Assembly (NCBI GenBank): GCA_019745075.1
Contig: JAIETR010000034.1
Span: 1-64,000, forward strand
Direction of reading: 5' to 3'
Origin: Qipengyuania sp.
GTDB lineage: Bacteria > Pseudomonadota > Alphaproteobacteria > Sphingomonadales > Sphingomonadaceae
Length of the DNA: 64,000 bases
Shown in pieces: positions 26,113 through 40,735 of the stretch; the stretch's first letter is position 1, and each line of letters begins with the position of its first letter. Made by a program: the position numbers and the translations under genes. The notes under the pieces were generated by a model, which did not search any database, was not told the DNA's origin, and saw only the letters and a program-made list of their open reading frames with translations.

Positions 26113-27212
26113 CCCAGGAAGCCCGCGACTACCCGATCGAGCGCGGGGACTTCGAGCAGAAAGCTGTCGTGACCGTGCGGGGCCGAGAGCTCGACGAAGC
26201 TGACCGGCGCGCCGGCGGCGTTGAGTGCGTGGACCAGGTGGCGGCTTTCGGCGGTGGGATAGAGCCAGTCGCTGTCGAAGCTCACCACGCAGAAGCGCGC
26301 GCCCGCGCCCGCGAAGGCCTCGGCGAGCAATCCCCCGTGCTCCTCGGCGAGGTCGAAATAGTCCATCGCCCGGGTGATGTAGAGATAGCTGTTGGCGTCG
26401 AAGCGCTTGGTGAAGCCGCTTCCCTGGTGGCGCAGATAACTCTCGACCTGGAAATCGGCGTCGAAGCCGAAGCTCTTGGCGCCGGCGGTGCCATCGGCTT
26501 TGGCCTGGAGGTTGCGCCCGAATTTCTCGGTCAGCCCGTCCTCGGAAAGATAGGTGATGTGCGCCGCCATGCGCGCCACCGCGAGCCCGGCGGCAGGCGC
26601 CGCGCCGGCATAGTATTCGCCGCCGTTCCAGCCCGGATCGGCCATGATCGCCTGCCGCCCGACCTCGTGGAAGGCGATGTTCTGCGCCGAGTGGCGCGCG
26701 GTGGTGGCGATGGCGAGCACGCGCGCGGCGCGGCCCGGCCAGTTGGCGGCGAGACTCAGGGCCTGCATCCCGCCCATCGACCCGCCGACCACGCCATGAA
26801 GCTGCTCGATCCCGAGCGCGTCGAGCAGGGCGATCGCGCCGCGCACCATGTCCCGGATGGTGATGACCGGGAAGCGCATCGCCAGCGGCGCGCCGTTCGG
26901 ACCCGGACTCGCGGGGCCGGTCGAGCCCATGCAACTGCCGATCACATTGGGGCAGATCACGTGGAAACGATCGGTATCGACCGGCTTGCCGGGGCCGACC
27001 ATGCGCTCCCACCAGCCGGGCTTGCCGGTCACCGGATGCGCGCCCGCGACATATTGATCGCCGGTGAGCGCGTGGCAGATCAGGATGGCGTTGGATTTGT
27101 CGGGGGCGAGCTCGCCATAGGTCTCGAAGGCGATCTCCGCGCGCTCGAGCACACCGCCGCCGTCGAGCGGCAGCGGATCGGGCAGGGTCAGCAGATTGTG
27201 CGCCGCGGGCAT
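26109..27212 (-). CDS. metX: Homoserine O-acyltransferase MetX
   Basis: A 367-residue alpha/beta hydrolase-fold homoserine O-acyltransferase, the first committed step of methionine synthesis. The motifs [27 protein letters not shown] and the nucleophile [14 protein letters not shown] are present, with the C-terminal histidine in [10 protein letters not shown]. MetX sequences of alphaproteobacteria may use succinyl- rather than acetyl-CoA, which cannot be decided here. It pairs with metW downstream. The 63-base gap to the divergent hisC is too short for the SAM-II or SAM-V riboswitches that often precede metX in this class, and none is seen. Confidence 0.95.
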   Translation of the reverse strand: MPAAHNLLTLPDPLPLDGGGVLERAEIAFETYGELAPDKSNAILICHALTGDQYVAGAHPVTGKPGWWERMVGPGKPVDTDRFHVICPNVIGSCMGSTGPASPGPNGAPLAMRFPVITIRDMVRGAIALLDALGIEQLHGVVGGSMGGMQALSLAANWPGRAARVLAIATTARHSAQNIAFHEVGRQAIMADPGWNGGEYYAGAAPAAGLAVARMAAHITYLSEDGLTEKFGRNLQAKADGTAGAKSFGFDADFQVESYLRHQGSGFTKRFDANSYLYITRAMDYFDLAEEHGGLLAEAFAGAGARFCVVSFDSDWLYPTAESRHLVHALNAAGAPVSFVELSAPHGHDSFLLEVPALDRVVAGFLG

Positions 27213-27275
27213 GGCAGGCGCTTAACCGCTCGTCCGGCGCTTGTCGAAGGGCGGTTTTCGCCTATTGCCCGTGCG

Positions 27276-28376
27276 ATGACCGGCCCCACGCTCAAACCCT
27301 GGATCGAGGCGATTCATGCCTATGTGCCCGGCCCGTCGGAGGCGGCCGACGGCACGCCGCTGGTCAAGCTGGGCTCCAACGAGAATCCCTATGGCTGCAG
27401 CAAGGGGGCGAGCGCGGCCCTGGCGGCGCCGCGCCAGCCGGCGCTCTACCCCGATCCCGACGCCACCGCCCTGCGCGCCGCGCTCGGCGAGAGGCATGGC
27501 ATCGACCCGGAGCGGATCGTCTGCGGCACCGGCTCGGGCGAACTGCTGCATTGTGCCGTGCAGGCCTTCGCCGGGCCGGGCGACGAGGTGCTGTTTTCGC
27601 GCTACTCCTTCTCGCTCTACCCGCTGCTGGCGCGCAAGGTCGGGGCCGAGCCGGTGTTGGCCAAGGATGTCGATTACGGCGCCTCGGTCGATGCGCTGCT
27701 CGGCGCGGTCACGCCGCGCACCCGGGTGGTCCTGCTCGACAATCCCAACAATCCGGTCGGGAGCTGGCTCGATGCGCGCGAGATCGCGCGGCTCCATGCC
27801 GGGCTGCCCGGCGATGCGCTGCTGGTGATCGATCAGGCCTATGCCGAATATCTGGCGCCGGGCCGGGACGATGGCGGGCTCGAACTCGCGGCGCGCCACG
27901 ACAATGTGCTCGTCGCCCGCACCTTCTCCAAGGCCTATGGTCTGGCCGGCGAGCGGGTCGGCTGGGCCACCGGCGCGGCGCCGCTGGTCGATGCGCTCAA
28001 CCGGCTGCGCGGCGCGTTCAACGTCACCGCGAGCGGGCAGGCGGCGGCACTCGCGGCGCTGGGGGATCGGGAGTTCGTGGCTCGCTCGGCGCGCGACAAT
28101 GCGGCGGCGCGGCGTGGCTTCGAGCAGGCCATCGCCGCGCTTGGCAATCGCGGTTTGCGGGCAATCCCCAGCAGCGCGAACTTCGTGCTGGTGCTGTTCG
28201 AAGGCGAGCTGACGGCCGAGGCCGCCTTGGGGGCGCTCGAGCAGGGGGGCTATGCAGTGCGGCATCTGCCGGGGCAGGGGTTGGCGCATGCGCTGCGGAT
28301 CACCGTCGGGACGCGCGCGCGGATGGAGCAAGTTGCAGCGATCCTGGCACAGGCAGCGGCCTGCGTCAGGGGTTGA
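27276..28376 (+). CDS. hisC: Histidinol-phosphate aminotransferase
   Basis: A 366-residue fold-type I PLP aminotransferase of the HisC group, converting imidazole-acetol phosphate to histidinol phosphate and often also acting on aromatic keto acids. The start [19 protein letters not shown], the segment [21 protein letters not shown], and the PLP lysine in [17 protein letters not shown] are diagnostic. The ATG at 27276 begins the conserved part; the ORF-track entry includes a shadow of the metX region in front. It is divergent from metX and its 3' end overlaps that of plsC by 11 bases. Confidence 0.94.
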   Translation: MTGPTLKPWIEAIHAYVPGPSEAADGTPLVKLGSNENPYGCSKGASAALAAPRQPALYPDPDATALRAALGERHGIDPERIVCGTGSGELLHCAVQAFAGPGDEVLFSRYSFSLYPLLARKVGAEPVLAKDVDYGASVDALLGAVTPRTRVVLLDNPNNPVGSWLDAREIARLHAGLPGDALLVIDQAYAEYLAPGRDDGGLELAARHDNVLVARTFSKAYGLAGERVGWATGAAPLVDALNRLRGAFNVTASGQAAALAALGDREFVARSARDNAAARRGFEQAIAALGNRGLRAIPSSANFVLVLFEGELTAEAALGALEQGGYAVRHLPGQGLAHALRITVGTRARMEQVAAILAQAAACVRG

Positions 28377-29049
28377 GCGCGTTGATCGCGTCGAGCACGC
28401 GCGCCTCGGCCTCCTCGCGGGGCAGGCCGGGCGGGATCGGTGCGCCGAAGCGGTAGGTGATCGGGCGGCGCGGCTTGAGCGCGGGCTTGTAGCTCGGGCC
28501 GCTATCGACCGCGACCGGCACCACCGGCAGGCCGAGCGCCTTGTAGAGCCCGGCGAACCCGGCCTGCAGCGCGCGCCGCTCGCCGTGCGGGACACGGGTG
28601 CCCTCGGGGAAGATTACCAGCGGACGGCCCGCCGCGGCCGCCGCCCTGGCCTGGCGCATCATCGCCAACAGCGCCTTGGCACCCGCATCGCGGTCGACCG
28701 CGACCAGCCCGTAGGCGCGCGCCGCCGGACCCCATCCGGGGATGCGGAACAGCTCGGCCTTGGTGAAAACCACCGGCAGGTCGAACAGCGTCGGCGCGTC
28801 GATCGCCTCGAAGAAGCTCTCGTGCTTGACCGCGTAGAGCGCGGGTTCGGCGAGCGGGCCCCCGCCCTCGATCACCACGCGCGAACCCAGCAGATGCTCG
28901 ACGCTCCAGCGCTGGAGGCCGCTCCAGGCGTGAACGCAGGCGCGGAAGATGCGCGGGTCGAGGCGGCTGGTCAGGAATGCCGCCAGTGTCACCAGCACCG
29001 AGCCGGCGTAGAATGTCACGTAATAGGCGAGATTGCGCAGCAGTAGCAT
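28366..29049 (-). CDS. plsC: 1-acyl-sn-glycerol-3-phosphate acyltransferase
   Basis: A 227-residue PlsC-family acyltransferase that converts lysophosphatidic to phosphatidic acid. An N-terminal membrane segment ([20 protein letters not shown]) is followed by the catalytic box [10 protein letters not shown], a HX4E form common in alphaproteobacteria instead of HX4D, then [10 protein letters not shown] and VVPVAVDSG. It ends the ftsE-ftsX-DUF218-plsC gene run, starting 8 bases after the DUF218 gene. Confidence 0.93.
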   Translation of the reverse strand: MLLLRNLAYYVTFYAGSVLVTLAAFLTSRLDPRIFRACVHAWSGLQRWSVEHLLGSRVVIEGGGPLAEPALYAVKHESFFEAIDAPTLFDLPVVFTKAELFRIPGWGPAARAYGLVAVDRDAGAKALLAMMRQARAAAAAGRPLVIFPEGTRVPHGERRALQAGFAGLYKALGLPVVPVAVDSGPSYKPALKPRRPITYRFGAPIPPGLPREEAEARVLDAINALNP

Positions 29050-29057
29050 GGTCTTGG

Positions 29058-29588
29058 TCAGCCCGGCCAGCCCTGCGTGACCAGTGCGGCGAGCAGTTTG
29101 TTGTATTCCAGGAAGAGCTGGCCGAGCTCGGGATCGGAGGGCACGGCATCCTCGATCACCGCCACCGTTTCGGGAATGCTATGGCGCAGTTCGGCCGCGG
29201 CGCGGCGCATGTGCCAGTCGGTGGTGACCAGGCGGACGGTGCGCACATCGTTGCCGATCATCCATTGGGCCGCCTCGCCCGCATTGCTGCGGGTATCCAC
29301 GGCGAGGAAGCCGAGCGTCACGCAACAGCGCATTTCGCGCGCGCGGACATCGAACTGGCGGGAGAATTCGCTCGGCTTCACCTCGGGATCGACTCCCGAA
29401 ACGAACATGCGCCGGGCGTCCCCTTCGCGCAGCACCTCGAGCCCGCGGGCGATCCGGCCCGGGCCGCCTGTCGGCACCAGCACCGCATCGGTCTTCGCAT
29501 GACCGATGGGCCCAGGCAACGTCACCGCGAAAAAAAGGAAGCCCAAAGCGTAGAAGAGCGCCACGAAACCGGCAAGACGGGCAATCAC
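29058..29588 (-). CDS. DUF218 (YdcF-like) membrane protein
   Basis: A 176-residue DUF218/YdcF-family protein. One N-terminal membrane helix (LAGFVALFYALGFLFFAVTL) precedes the conserved domain: KTDAVLVPTGGPGRIARGLEVL, SNAGEAAQWM and VRLVTTDWHMRRAAAELR. Family members such as SanA and ElyC influence cell-envelope assembly. The start is GTG 29588, overlapping the ftsX stop (GTGA). Grouping with ftsEX and plsC fits an envelope role. Confidence 0.88.
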   Translation of the reverse strand: MIARLAGFVALFYALGFLFFAVTLPGPIGHAKTDAVLVPTGGPGRIARGLEVLREGDARRMFVSGVDPEVKPSEFSRQFDVRAREMRCCVTLGFLAVDTRSNAGEAAQWMIGNDVRTVRLVTTDWHMRRAAAELRHSIPETVAVIEDAVPSDPELGQLFLEYNKLLAALVTQGWPG

Positions 29589-30517
29589 AGCATCCTCCCC
29601 AACCGCACCATGACCGTGCGCCGCGCGGTGAGGAGCGCCACGCCCACCATGACGACGGGAACCAGCGCGACCCCTAGCCAGTCGAGGGTGGAAAGCGAAC
29701 CGCTTTCGACCACGCCCGATTGCAGCGCCCCGAAGCGCTCGCCCAGCAGAACGAGTACCGCCGCGCCGAGAACCGCTCCGAGGACCGCGCCGAGCGCGGA
29801 GTCGATCAGCACCGAGCGCTGGAAGATGCCCGCGATCTGTGTGTCGTTGCCGCCGAGGTGGTGGACGATCTCGATCGTCTCGCGGTTCGCGTCGAAGGCG
29901 TTGCGCGCCGCGAGCCATACGGCCGCGGCGCTGGCGGCCGTCAACATCGCGATCAACGTCAGCGCGAGCCAGCGCAGCGCGCGGATCGTCTCGAACACCG
30001 GCCCGAGCCAGTCGGCCTGCGGATCGAGCCGCGCGGCCGGGGCGACGCGCGCGAGTTCGGACCGCAGCCGGCTCAGCCTCGCCTCGTCGGCGGGCCCGGC
30101 CAGCGCGACGTCGATCAGGGCGGGCAGCGCCACCGCGTCGGATTGCGCCGCCTCGCCCAGCCACGGCTCGACCAGCCGAGCCAGCTCGTCGCGAGGCACG
30201 GGCCGGACCGAGGCCACCCCGGGCTGCCGCGCCAGGGCTTGCGCCGCGCGCGCGGCCTGCCCATCGCGCGCGGCGGGATCGGCCTCGACGATCTGGACCG
30301 TCAGCCCGCCTTCGAGGCCGGCGCGGGTGCGCTCGGCGAAATTGGCCAGCGCCAGCGCGCCGCCCGCCGCCAGCACGGTCAGCGCGGCCATGATCGCGAT
30401 CACCCACGGCATCGGCCCGCCCAACCGCGTCGCGGGCAACACGCGCGCCGCCCGCGCCCCCGCCAATCCAGCCTGGCCGCGCCCGATCGCGCGCGCGAAG
30501 ACAGAGGGCGCTCTCAT
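29585..30517 (-). CDS. ftsX: Cell division protein FtsX
   Basis: A 310-residue membrane protein of the FtsX/permease family with four predicted membrane helices: one near residue 45 (WVIAIMAALTVLAAGGALALA), then a periplasmic domain, and three towards the C-terminus (ALTLIAMLTAASAAAVWLA, GAVLGAVLGAAVLVLL, VALVPVVMVGVALL). With FtsE it links cytoplasmic ATP hydrolysis to activation of septal peptidoglycan hydrolases. ATG 30517 overlaps the ftsE stop. The ORF-track entry adds ftsE shadow sequence. Confidence 0.92.
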   Translation of the reverse strand: MRAPSVFARAIGRGQAGLAGARAARVLPATRLGGPMPWVIAIMAALTVLAAGGALALANFAERTRAGLEGGLTVQIVEADPAARDGQAARAAQALARQPGVASVRPVPRDELARLVEPWLGEAAQSDAVALPALIDVALAGPADEARLSRLRSELARVAPAARLDPQADWLGPVFETIRALRWLALTLIAMLTAASAAAVWLAARNAFDANRETIEIVHHLGGNDTQIAGIFQRSVLIDSALGAVLGAVLGAAVLVLLGERFGALQSGVVESGSLSTLDWLGVALVPVVMVGVALLTARRTVMVRLGRML

Positions 30518-31245
30518 GCCCGCGCCGGCGCCGGCTCGCGCCGGGGCGGATAGCGCAGCGCGCCGGTCGGGTCCGACATCCGCCCGTTGTCGAGCCGCAT
30601 GATCAGCGAATCGGGCACCTGGCGGAGCAGGTGGACGTCGTGCGTCGCCACCACCACCGTGGTGCCGAGCCGGTTGAGCGCTTCGAACAAGCGCAGCAGC
30701 TTGACCGCCATCTCGGGATCGACGTTGCCGGTGGGCTCGTCGGCGACGAGCAGCTCGGGCCGGGCGATCACCGCGCGGGCGATCGCGACGCGCTGCTGCT
30801 CCCCGCCCGAAAGCGTCGCCGGCCGGGCGTCGGACCGCGCGCCGAGGCCCACCCAGTCGAGCATATCGGCGACCGGCTGGCGCAGCTCGTCCTCGCGCAC
30901 CCCCGACAAGCGCAGCGGCAGGGCGACATTGTCGAAGGCGGACAGATGGCGCACCAGGCGGAAGTCCTGGAACACCACCCCGAGGCGCCGCCGCAGCGCC
31001 GGCAGGCGCGCCCGCGGCAGGGTGATTACATCGCCTCCGAACATCCGGATCGCCCCGCGCGAGGGACGCTGGGCGAGATAGAGCAGCTTGAGCAAGGAAG
31101 TCTTGCCCGCGCCGCTGGCTCCGGTGAGGAAATAGAAGCGCCCGGCATGGAGCGTGAAGGTGAGGTCGCTGAGCACCTCCCCCCCGATCCCATAGCGCAG
31201 GCCGACATTGTCGAAGCGCACGATGTCCTCGCTCCCGGCCATCAT
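30514..31245 (-). CDS. ftsE: Cell division ATP-binding protein FtsE
   Basis: A 243-residue ABC ATPase, partner of FtsX at the divisome. Walker A is TGASGAGKTSLL, the Q-loop VVFQDFRLVRHL, the signature ATLSGGEQQRVAIARA, Walker B PELLVADEPTGNVD and the H-loop VVVATHDVHLLR. The first ATG (31245) is followed by a second at 31242, either of which may be used. It is the first gene of a four-gene run with overlapping junctions. Confidence 0.95.
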   Translation of the reverse strand: MMAGSEDIVRFDNVGLRYGIGGEVLSDLTFTLHAGRFYFLTGASGAGKTSLLKLLYLAQRPSRGAIRMFGGDVITLPRARLPALRRRLGVVFQDFRLVRHLSAFDNVALPLRLSGVREDELRQPVADMLDWVGLGARSDARPATLSGGEQQRVAIARAVIARPELLVADEPTGNVDPEMAVKLLRLFEALNRLGTTVVVATHDVHLLRQVPDSLIMRLDNGRMSDPTGALRYPPRREPAPARA

Positions 31246-31423
31246 CCCGGCCCTGGCTGCGAGGCGGCAAGGTTCGGGTCAAGGTTCGGGGCAGGATTGC
31301 GGGCGCGAAGCATGACCGGGCGGGCTATAGCGGTGCTGCGGTGTGGAAAAAAGCGGCGCGCGGCTTGTGTCGACAGGCCCGGCGCTTGTGGCGATTCGTG
31401 CGCGTGCATAGACTCGCGGCGCA

Positions 31424-32359
31424 ATGATCATCGCCTGCCCCGCATGCGCTACGCGCTATGTCGTGCCCGACAGCGCGATCGGCCCCGAAGGTCGGACGGT
31501 GCGTTGCGCCAAGTGCAAGCACAGCTGGTTCCAGGACGGCCCCGTGCTCGCCGAACCCATCGCCGCCGCTTATGCCGCCTCGGCGCCCGAGGATGAAGGA
31601 TTCGCCGAGGGTCCGCCCCGCCACCCGCCGCCGCCCGTCCGATCCGAACCCGAACGCGGGCCCGCGGAGCGGGACCGGTTAGCGCCCTCGCGAACCGAAG
31701 CGCGGCCGCCCGCCGCCGAAGAAATGGGCGATCCCGAACCGCGCCCGCCGGTTCCCCCGGCGTGGATCGAGGACGACGACACCGAGGACGAACCAGGCGC
31801 GAGCGAGGCGGAGGCGCGCACACCGGGCTTCGATGCTCCCCACGCGCCCGCCGAATGGGCGGCGCGGGCCGAGTCCGAGGCGACCGGTTTCGAAGAGGTT
31901 TCGCAATTCGAGCACGGCCCGCCCTTCCGGCCCCGCCGCAACTGGCTGCGCTGGCTGACGTGGGGCGCGGGCGTGTTCGCGGTGCTCGCGCTGGCGGCCG
32001 TGGCGGCGATGTCGACCCTGGGCGTGCCTACGTGGTTGCCGATCGACAAGCCGCTGTTCGGCGCCGATCCCGGGCTCACCGTCGAGTTTCCGGCCAGCGA
32101 GCAGGAGCGCCGGACACTGCCCAACGGCGCCGAGTTCTTCGGCGCGCGGGTGGTGGTCAGGAACGAGGCGCGCGAGACCAGGCGGGTTCCGCCGCTGCTG
32201 ATCGTGTTGCGCGATGCGCGCGAACGCGTGGTCTATAGCTGGGAGCTGGTCCCCCCGCAGCCTGTGCTCGCCCCGGGGGAGGCGATGACCATCAACGAAG
32301 CCATGACCGATGTGCCCAAATCGGCGGTCTATGCCGACATCGGCTGGGCCCCGCGCTGA
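31424..32359 (+). CDS. Zinc-ribbon (MJ0042-type) membrane protein
   Basis: A 311-residue protein with an N-terminal zinc ribbon of the MJ0042 type ([21 protein letters not shown], then [10 protein letters not shown]), a long acidic and proline-rich linker (residues about 45-165), one membrane helix ([20 protein letters not shown]) and a C-terminal DUF3426-like domain ([30 protein letters not shown]). Such proteins are common in alphaproteobacteria, often near ftsE; they have no firmly known function. It is divergent from ftsE. Confidence 0.9.
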   Translation: MIIACPACATRYVVPDSAIGPEGRTVRCAKCKHSWFQDGPVLAEPIAAAYAASAPEDEGFAEGPPRHPPPPVRSEPERGPAERDRLAPSRTEARPPAAEEMGDPEPRPPVPPAWIEDDDTEDEPGASEAEARTPGFDAPHAPAEWAARAESEATGFEEVSQFEHGPPFRPRRNWLRWLTWGAGVFAVLALAAVAAMSTLGVPTWLPIDKPLFGADPGLTVEFPASEQERRTLPNGAEFFGARVVVRNEARETRRVPPLLIVLRDARERVVYSWELVPPQPVLAPGEAMTINEAMTDVPKSAVYADIGWAPR

Positions 32360-32506
32360 CCTGCTTTTCCACGTTTCCCGGGACTTTCCGAGCGCGCATC
32401 GAGCTCTCCTCGCGGGCCGGCAAAGTGCTTGCGGCCACCAGGGGTGGCTGCTAGGGGCGCGCTCCTACCGGCGCTGGGCAGGCCTGCTTCCCGCGCAACT
32501 CCATGT

Positions 32507-32593
32507 GCGGTCGTGGCGGAATTGGTAGACGCGCAACGTTGAGGTCGTTGTGGGCGCAAGCCCGTGGAAGTTCGAGTCTTCTCGACCGCACCA
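32507..32593 (+). tRNA. tRNA-Leu(GAG)
   Basis: An 87-nt class II tRNA with CCA. Acceptor GCGGTCG/CGACCGC, anticodon stem CAACG/CGTTG around TTGAGGT (anticodon GAG), a long variable arm, and GTTCGAGTC in the T arm. Confidence 0.95.
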
Positions 32594-32605
32594 GGTTTCG
32601 TGACT

Positions 32606-32696
32606 CAATTCAGTCCGGGGGACTGAATTGGCCGAAAGCTCGCAAGCGACAGCGCAGCGGTGCAGGCCGGAGAAAATCGTTCGGGGAACGATTTTC
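32606..32696. repeat. Twin 11-3-11 hairpins after tRNA-Leu
   Basis: Two perfect hairpins of the same geometry: CAATTCAGTCC-GGG-GGACTGAATTG (32606-32630) and GAAAATCGTTC-GGG-GAACGATTTTC (32672-32696). Both have 11-bp stems and a GGG loop though their stems differ. They fill the gap between the tRNA and the convergent kinase gene and probably end transcription from both sides, but neither has a T-tract. Confidence 0.75.
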
Positions 32697-32757
32697 CGCC
32701 AAAACTCCGGAGCGATAGCGAGGGTCCGCCCGCCGATGCCAGGCCGAGCCCCGGGCG

Positions 32758-34640
32758 CTATGCGAAGGCCTTGGCCAGGCTTTCGACGCTCAGCGGCTTG
32801 CGGATGATCGGCACGCGCTTCGCCTTGGCCAGCCGGGCATCGTCGGCGTTGCCCGTCATCAGGGCCGTCCTGGCCCCGGGCGCAAGCTTCCCCATGCGTT
32901 CCAGCGTGGCCAGCCCGTCGAGGCCGGGCATGGCGAAATCGCTGAGAATATAGTCGTAAGCCCTGGGCGTCTTCTCGATCGCGGCGATGGCCTCGTCGCC
33001 GCTGGCGAAGTTCTCGATGATGGCCCCGGCATCGCGGAACTGCTCGGACAGCACCGTGCGCACCGCGTCGTCGTCGTCGATGATCATGAGCCGTTTGTCG
33101 ACCAGCCAATCGAGCGCGGCCTGACCGTCGGAGCGCTCGGCGGATGGCTTGGCCTCGGTCGCCGGCAGGATCAGCTCGATCGAGGTGCCCTCGCCCACGA
33201 TGCTCTCGATGCGCATCTCGCCGCCCGACTGATGCGCGAAGCCGCTGACCATCGACAGGCCCAGCCCGGTGCCCTTGCCCGGCGCCTTGGTGGTGAAGAA
33301 CGGCTCGGTGACCTTGGCCAGCACGTCCTCCGGAATGCCGCTGCCGGTGTCCTTCACGCATATCCGGATCATGGGCGGATCCCTGGACGTGCCCCTCACG
33401 CCCTCGATCGCGACCGCGATTGCGCCGCCTTCGGGCATGGCGTCGCGCGCATTGAGGATCAGGTTCATCAGCGCCAGTTCGAGCTGGCCGCGATCGACGA
33501 AGAGGTTGAGCCCGCCCTTGGGGCAATTCCAGTCGATGGTGACCGTTCCGCCCAGGGCATGGTTGACCAGTCCGGCCACCGAGTCGCACAGCGAGGATGG
33601 ATCGACGCTGTCCGGGGTCAGCTCCTGCTGGCGGCCGAACGCCATCATGCGGCGGACGAGTTCGGTGCCCTGCGTGGCGGCGTGGCGCATCTGGTCGACC
33701 ACCAGCTGTTCGCGCTCGCCGAAGGTCAGGCGGCGCTGCAGGATGCTCAATCCCCCCAGCATCGCGGCGAGCAGATTGTTGAAATCATGCGCGACCCCGC
33801 CGGTCAGCTGGCCCAGGGCGTCGAGCTTGCCGGCGTGGACCAGCCCCGCCTCCAGCTCCTTGCGCTCGGTGATGTCCAGCAGCGAACCGGCCCAGCGCTT
33901 GGGTCCGGCCCCCACGCTGGTCTCGACAAGCTGGTCGAGGATGTGGTGACGGACACCTTGCGGCCCGATCCAGCGATATTCGAAGGTCGCGGTGTCCCCG
34001 CCGCGACCCAATTGCGCGTCGATGCGGGCGCGGTCTTCGGGGTGAATCCATTCCTGCCAATCGCGATCCCCGCGCAGCACGGAGGGCGCTTCCGAGCCGA
34101 GGAAATGGTCGAGGTCGCCGCCTCTGAAGCGGCGGAAGAACTCGCCGTCCTTCTCGGTTACTTCGTAGATCGCCATCGGCAGCGCGCGCAGGATGGACGC
34201 CTGGCGCTTCTCGCTGTCCTCGAGCTGGTGGCGCATGTTGAACAGGTCGACGAACACGCTGACCTTGGATTTGAGCACCATCGGATCGACCGGTTTGAAG
34301 ACATAGTCGACCGCGCCCATCTCGTAGCCGCGCATCAGATGCTCGGTTTCCTTGTTCACCGCCGACAGGAAGATGATCGGAATGCGCGCGGTCTGCTCGC
34401 GCTGGCGGATCAGCGCGGCGGTTTCGTAGCCGTCGAGATCGGGCATGAACACATCGAGCAGGATGACCGCGAATTCGTCGCGCAGCAGTTGCCGCAGGGC
34501 ATCGCGGCCCGAGGGCGAACAGACCACTTCCGCGATCGGTTCGAGCACTTCCGACAAGGCCAGCAGATTGCGCTCGTCGTCATCGACGACGAGCACCTTG
34601 GCCGTGTTCGCGATGTTCGGCAGGCCGAGGTCCATTGCCG

Positions 34641-34644
<4 letters not shown>
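32758..34644 (-). CDS. Hybrid histidine kinase, REC-PAS-HisKA-HATPase-REC
   Basis: A protein of about 628 residues. Domains in order: N-terminal receiver ([10 protein letters not shown], phospho-Asp in [12 protein letters not shown], lysine in FKPVD), a PAS-like segment ([17 protein letters not shown] to ITERKELE), HisKA with phospho-His in [14 protein letters not shown], HATPase ([32 protein letters not shown]), and a C-terminal receiver ([30 protein letters not shown]). No membrane segment is seen. The GTG at 34644 overlaps the stop of the poly-HAMP kinase and has AAGGCGG upstream; ATG 34635 is an alternative. Coupling implies it acts with that kinase in one phosphorelay. Confidence 0.9.
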
Positions 34645-39443
<4,799 letters not shown>

Positions 39444-39662
39444 GACCCAGACTCCCTTTGAAGATCATTTTCTTCAAGCCGGCGAGGAGAACAATCCCAC
39501 TTCTCCCCACAGCGGACAACCGCGTAGCCTGCAATAGGTTCCGCGGATTCCGGCGTCGAAGCAATTTGTTGCCACGCGCTGTGCGGGGGTTTGCGTTGGC
39601 GGCGGTGTCTGCCTAGAGGCGGGTCCCCCGAACCCCTCGCAGACTGGAGCAGCTTCGTCGGC

Positions 39663-40034
39663 ATGGCTACCGACCGCGACATCGAAAAGTTCATCGGCGA
39701 CAGCTTCTCGTCGGTCTGGGATCTCGAGCTCCTGAGCCAGCTTCTCGACCATCCGGGCCAGGCGACGACGGCGAATGAGCTGGTCGAGCGGATGCGTTCC
39801 AGCGAGCTGATCGTGGAGCGCGGGATCGAAACGCTGGTGGCGGCGGGAATGGTCACCGTGGAGGGAGACGGACGGCTGCGCTTCAGGCCCATCGACGAAA
39901 AGGTGGCGGAATACGCTCGCCGGACACGCGAATTCTATGCGCGATTCCCGGGCAGGGCCCGCCGACTTGTCGTCGCGCGCCACTCGCCGGGGCTCGACGC
40001 CTTCGCCGACGCATTCCGGTTGCGGAAGGATTGA
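39663..40034 (+). CDS. Small winged-helix-like protein, hypothetical
   Basis: A 123-residue protein of unknown function. The first half (DRDIEKFIGDSFSSVWDLELLSQLLDHP) followed by ATTANELVERMRSSELIVERGIETLVAAGMV and a wing-like VTVEGDGRLRFRP resembles a winged-helix DNA-binding fold. The ATG at 39663 begins the conserved-looking part; the ORF-track start 24 codons earlier is unlikely. It is divergent from the poly-HAMP kinase (219-bp gap) and lies directly before two small membrane protein genes, suggesting that the three form an operon, perhaps controlled by the kinase. Confidence 0.75.
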   Translation: MATDRDIEKFIGDSFSSVWDLELLSQLLDHPGQATTANELVERMRSSELIVERGIETLVAAGMVTVEGDGRLRFRPIDEKVAEYARRTREFYARFPGRARRLVVARHSPGLDAFADAFRLRKD

Positions 40035-40035
40035 C

Positions 40036-40311
40036 ATGATCGCGACGCTCTCTGGTCTCGTCTACCTCCTGTGCTTCCTCACCGCCGCGCTCTGCGCCGC
40101 GCTGCTGGTGCGGAGATATTTCGCCACTCCGTCGCCGGTGCTGCTGTGGAGCGCGGCCTGCTTCGTGTTCCTGGCGCTGACCAATCTGCTGGTGGTGGTC
40201 GACCGGGTGGTGCTCCCCGAGGTCGATCTGCGTACGGAGCGCCTGGTGCTCACCCTCCTGGCGGTGGCGGTGCTGCTGTTCGGATTCATCTGGGAAGCGG
40301 AGAGGGACTGA
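40036..40311 (+). CDS. Small membrane protein, DUF5985-like
   Basis: A 91-residue protein with three hydrophobic helices (TLSGLVYLLCFLTAALCAALL, VLLWSAACFVFLALTNLLVVV, RLVLTLLAVAVLLFGFIW) and the polar start of the third helix typical of the DUF5985 group. It starts one base after the stop of the winged-helix gene and two bases before the next gene. Function unknown; the paralogue downstream suggests a paired membrane complex. Confidence 0.78.
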   Translation: MIATLSGLVYLLCFLTAALCAALLVRRYFATPSPVLLWSAACFVFLALTNLLVVVDRVVLPEVDLRTERLVLTLLAVAVLLFGFIWEAERD

Positions 40312-40313
40312 CG

Positions 40314-40574
40314 ATGGACCAGTTTCTGTCCGGCGCGGTGGTGATGGGCTTCGCGGTCGCGAGCCTGCTGTTCCTGTCCTACTGGCGGCGCACCCGGCAA
40401 AGCCTGTTCCTCACCTTCGCGGCGAGCTTCTTCCTGCTCGCGGTCAACTACGCCTGGCTGGCGGCGAGCGATCTGCCGGCGGAAGACCGCAGCCCGCTGT
40501 TCCTCGTCCGGCTGCTCGCCTTCGCGCTCATCATCGTGGCGATCGTGCAGTCGAACCGGGGCAAGCCGCGTTGA
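40314..40574 (+). CDS. Small membrane protein, DUF5985-like paralogue
   Basis: An 86-residue membrane protein with three helices (LSGAVVMGFAVASLLFLSYW, SLFLTFAASFFLLAVNYAWLA, LFLVRLLAFALIIVAIVQS). It resembles its upstream neighbour in size and layout and starts two bases after it. The pair probably arose by duplication. Function unknown. Confidence 0.78.
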   Translation: MDQFLSGAVVMGFAVASLLFLSYWRRTRQSLFLTFAASFFLLAVNYAWLAASDLPAEDRSPLFLVRLLAFALIIVAIVQSNRGKPR

Positions 40575-40591
40575 CGGGGAGCCGGGGAAGG

Positions 40592-40665
40592 TGGAGCGGG
40601 TAAGGGGAATCGAACCCCTCTAGCTAGCTTGGAAGGCTAGTGCATTACCACTATGCTATACCCGC
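40592..40665 (-). tRNA. tRNA-Gly(UCC)
   Basis: A 74-nt tRNA with encoded CCA on the minus strand. Acceptor GCGGGTA/TACCCGC, anticodon stem CTAGC/GCTAG around CTTCCAA (anticodon TCC), T arm GGGGTTCGATTCCCC. Confidence 0.95.
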
Positions 40666-40735
40666 GTGTGCCGCCCCTGGCAGGCGGCGCAGATGCCATC
40701 GAACGGCAGGGCGCGTCAATCGCCCTTGTGACGCC

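Noticed and set aside
27213-27275. SAM riboswitch upstream of metX
   Set aside because: Only 63 bases separate metX and hisC, and no SAM-II or SAM-V-like sequence is visible.
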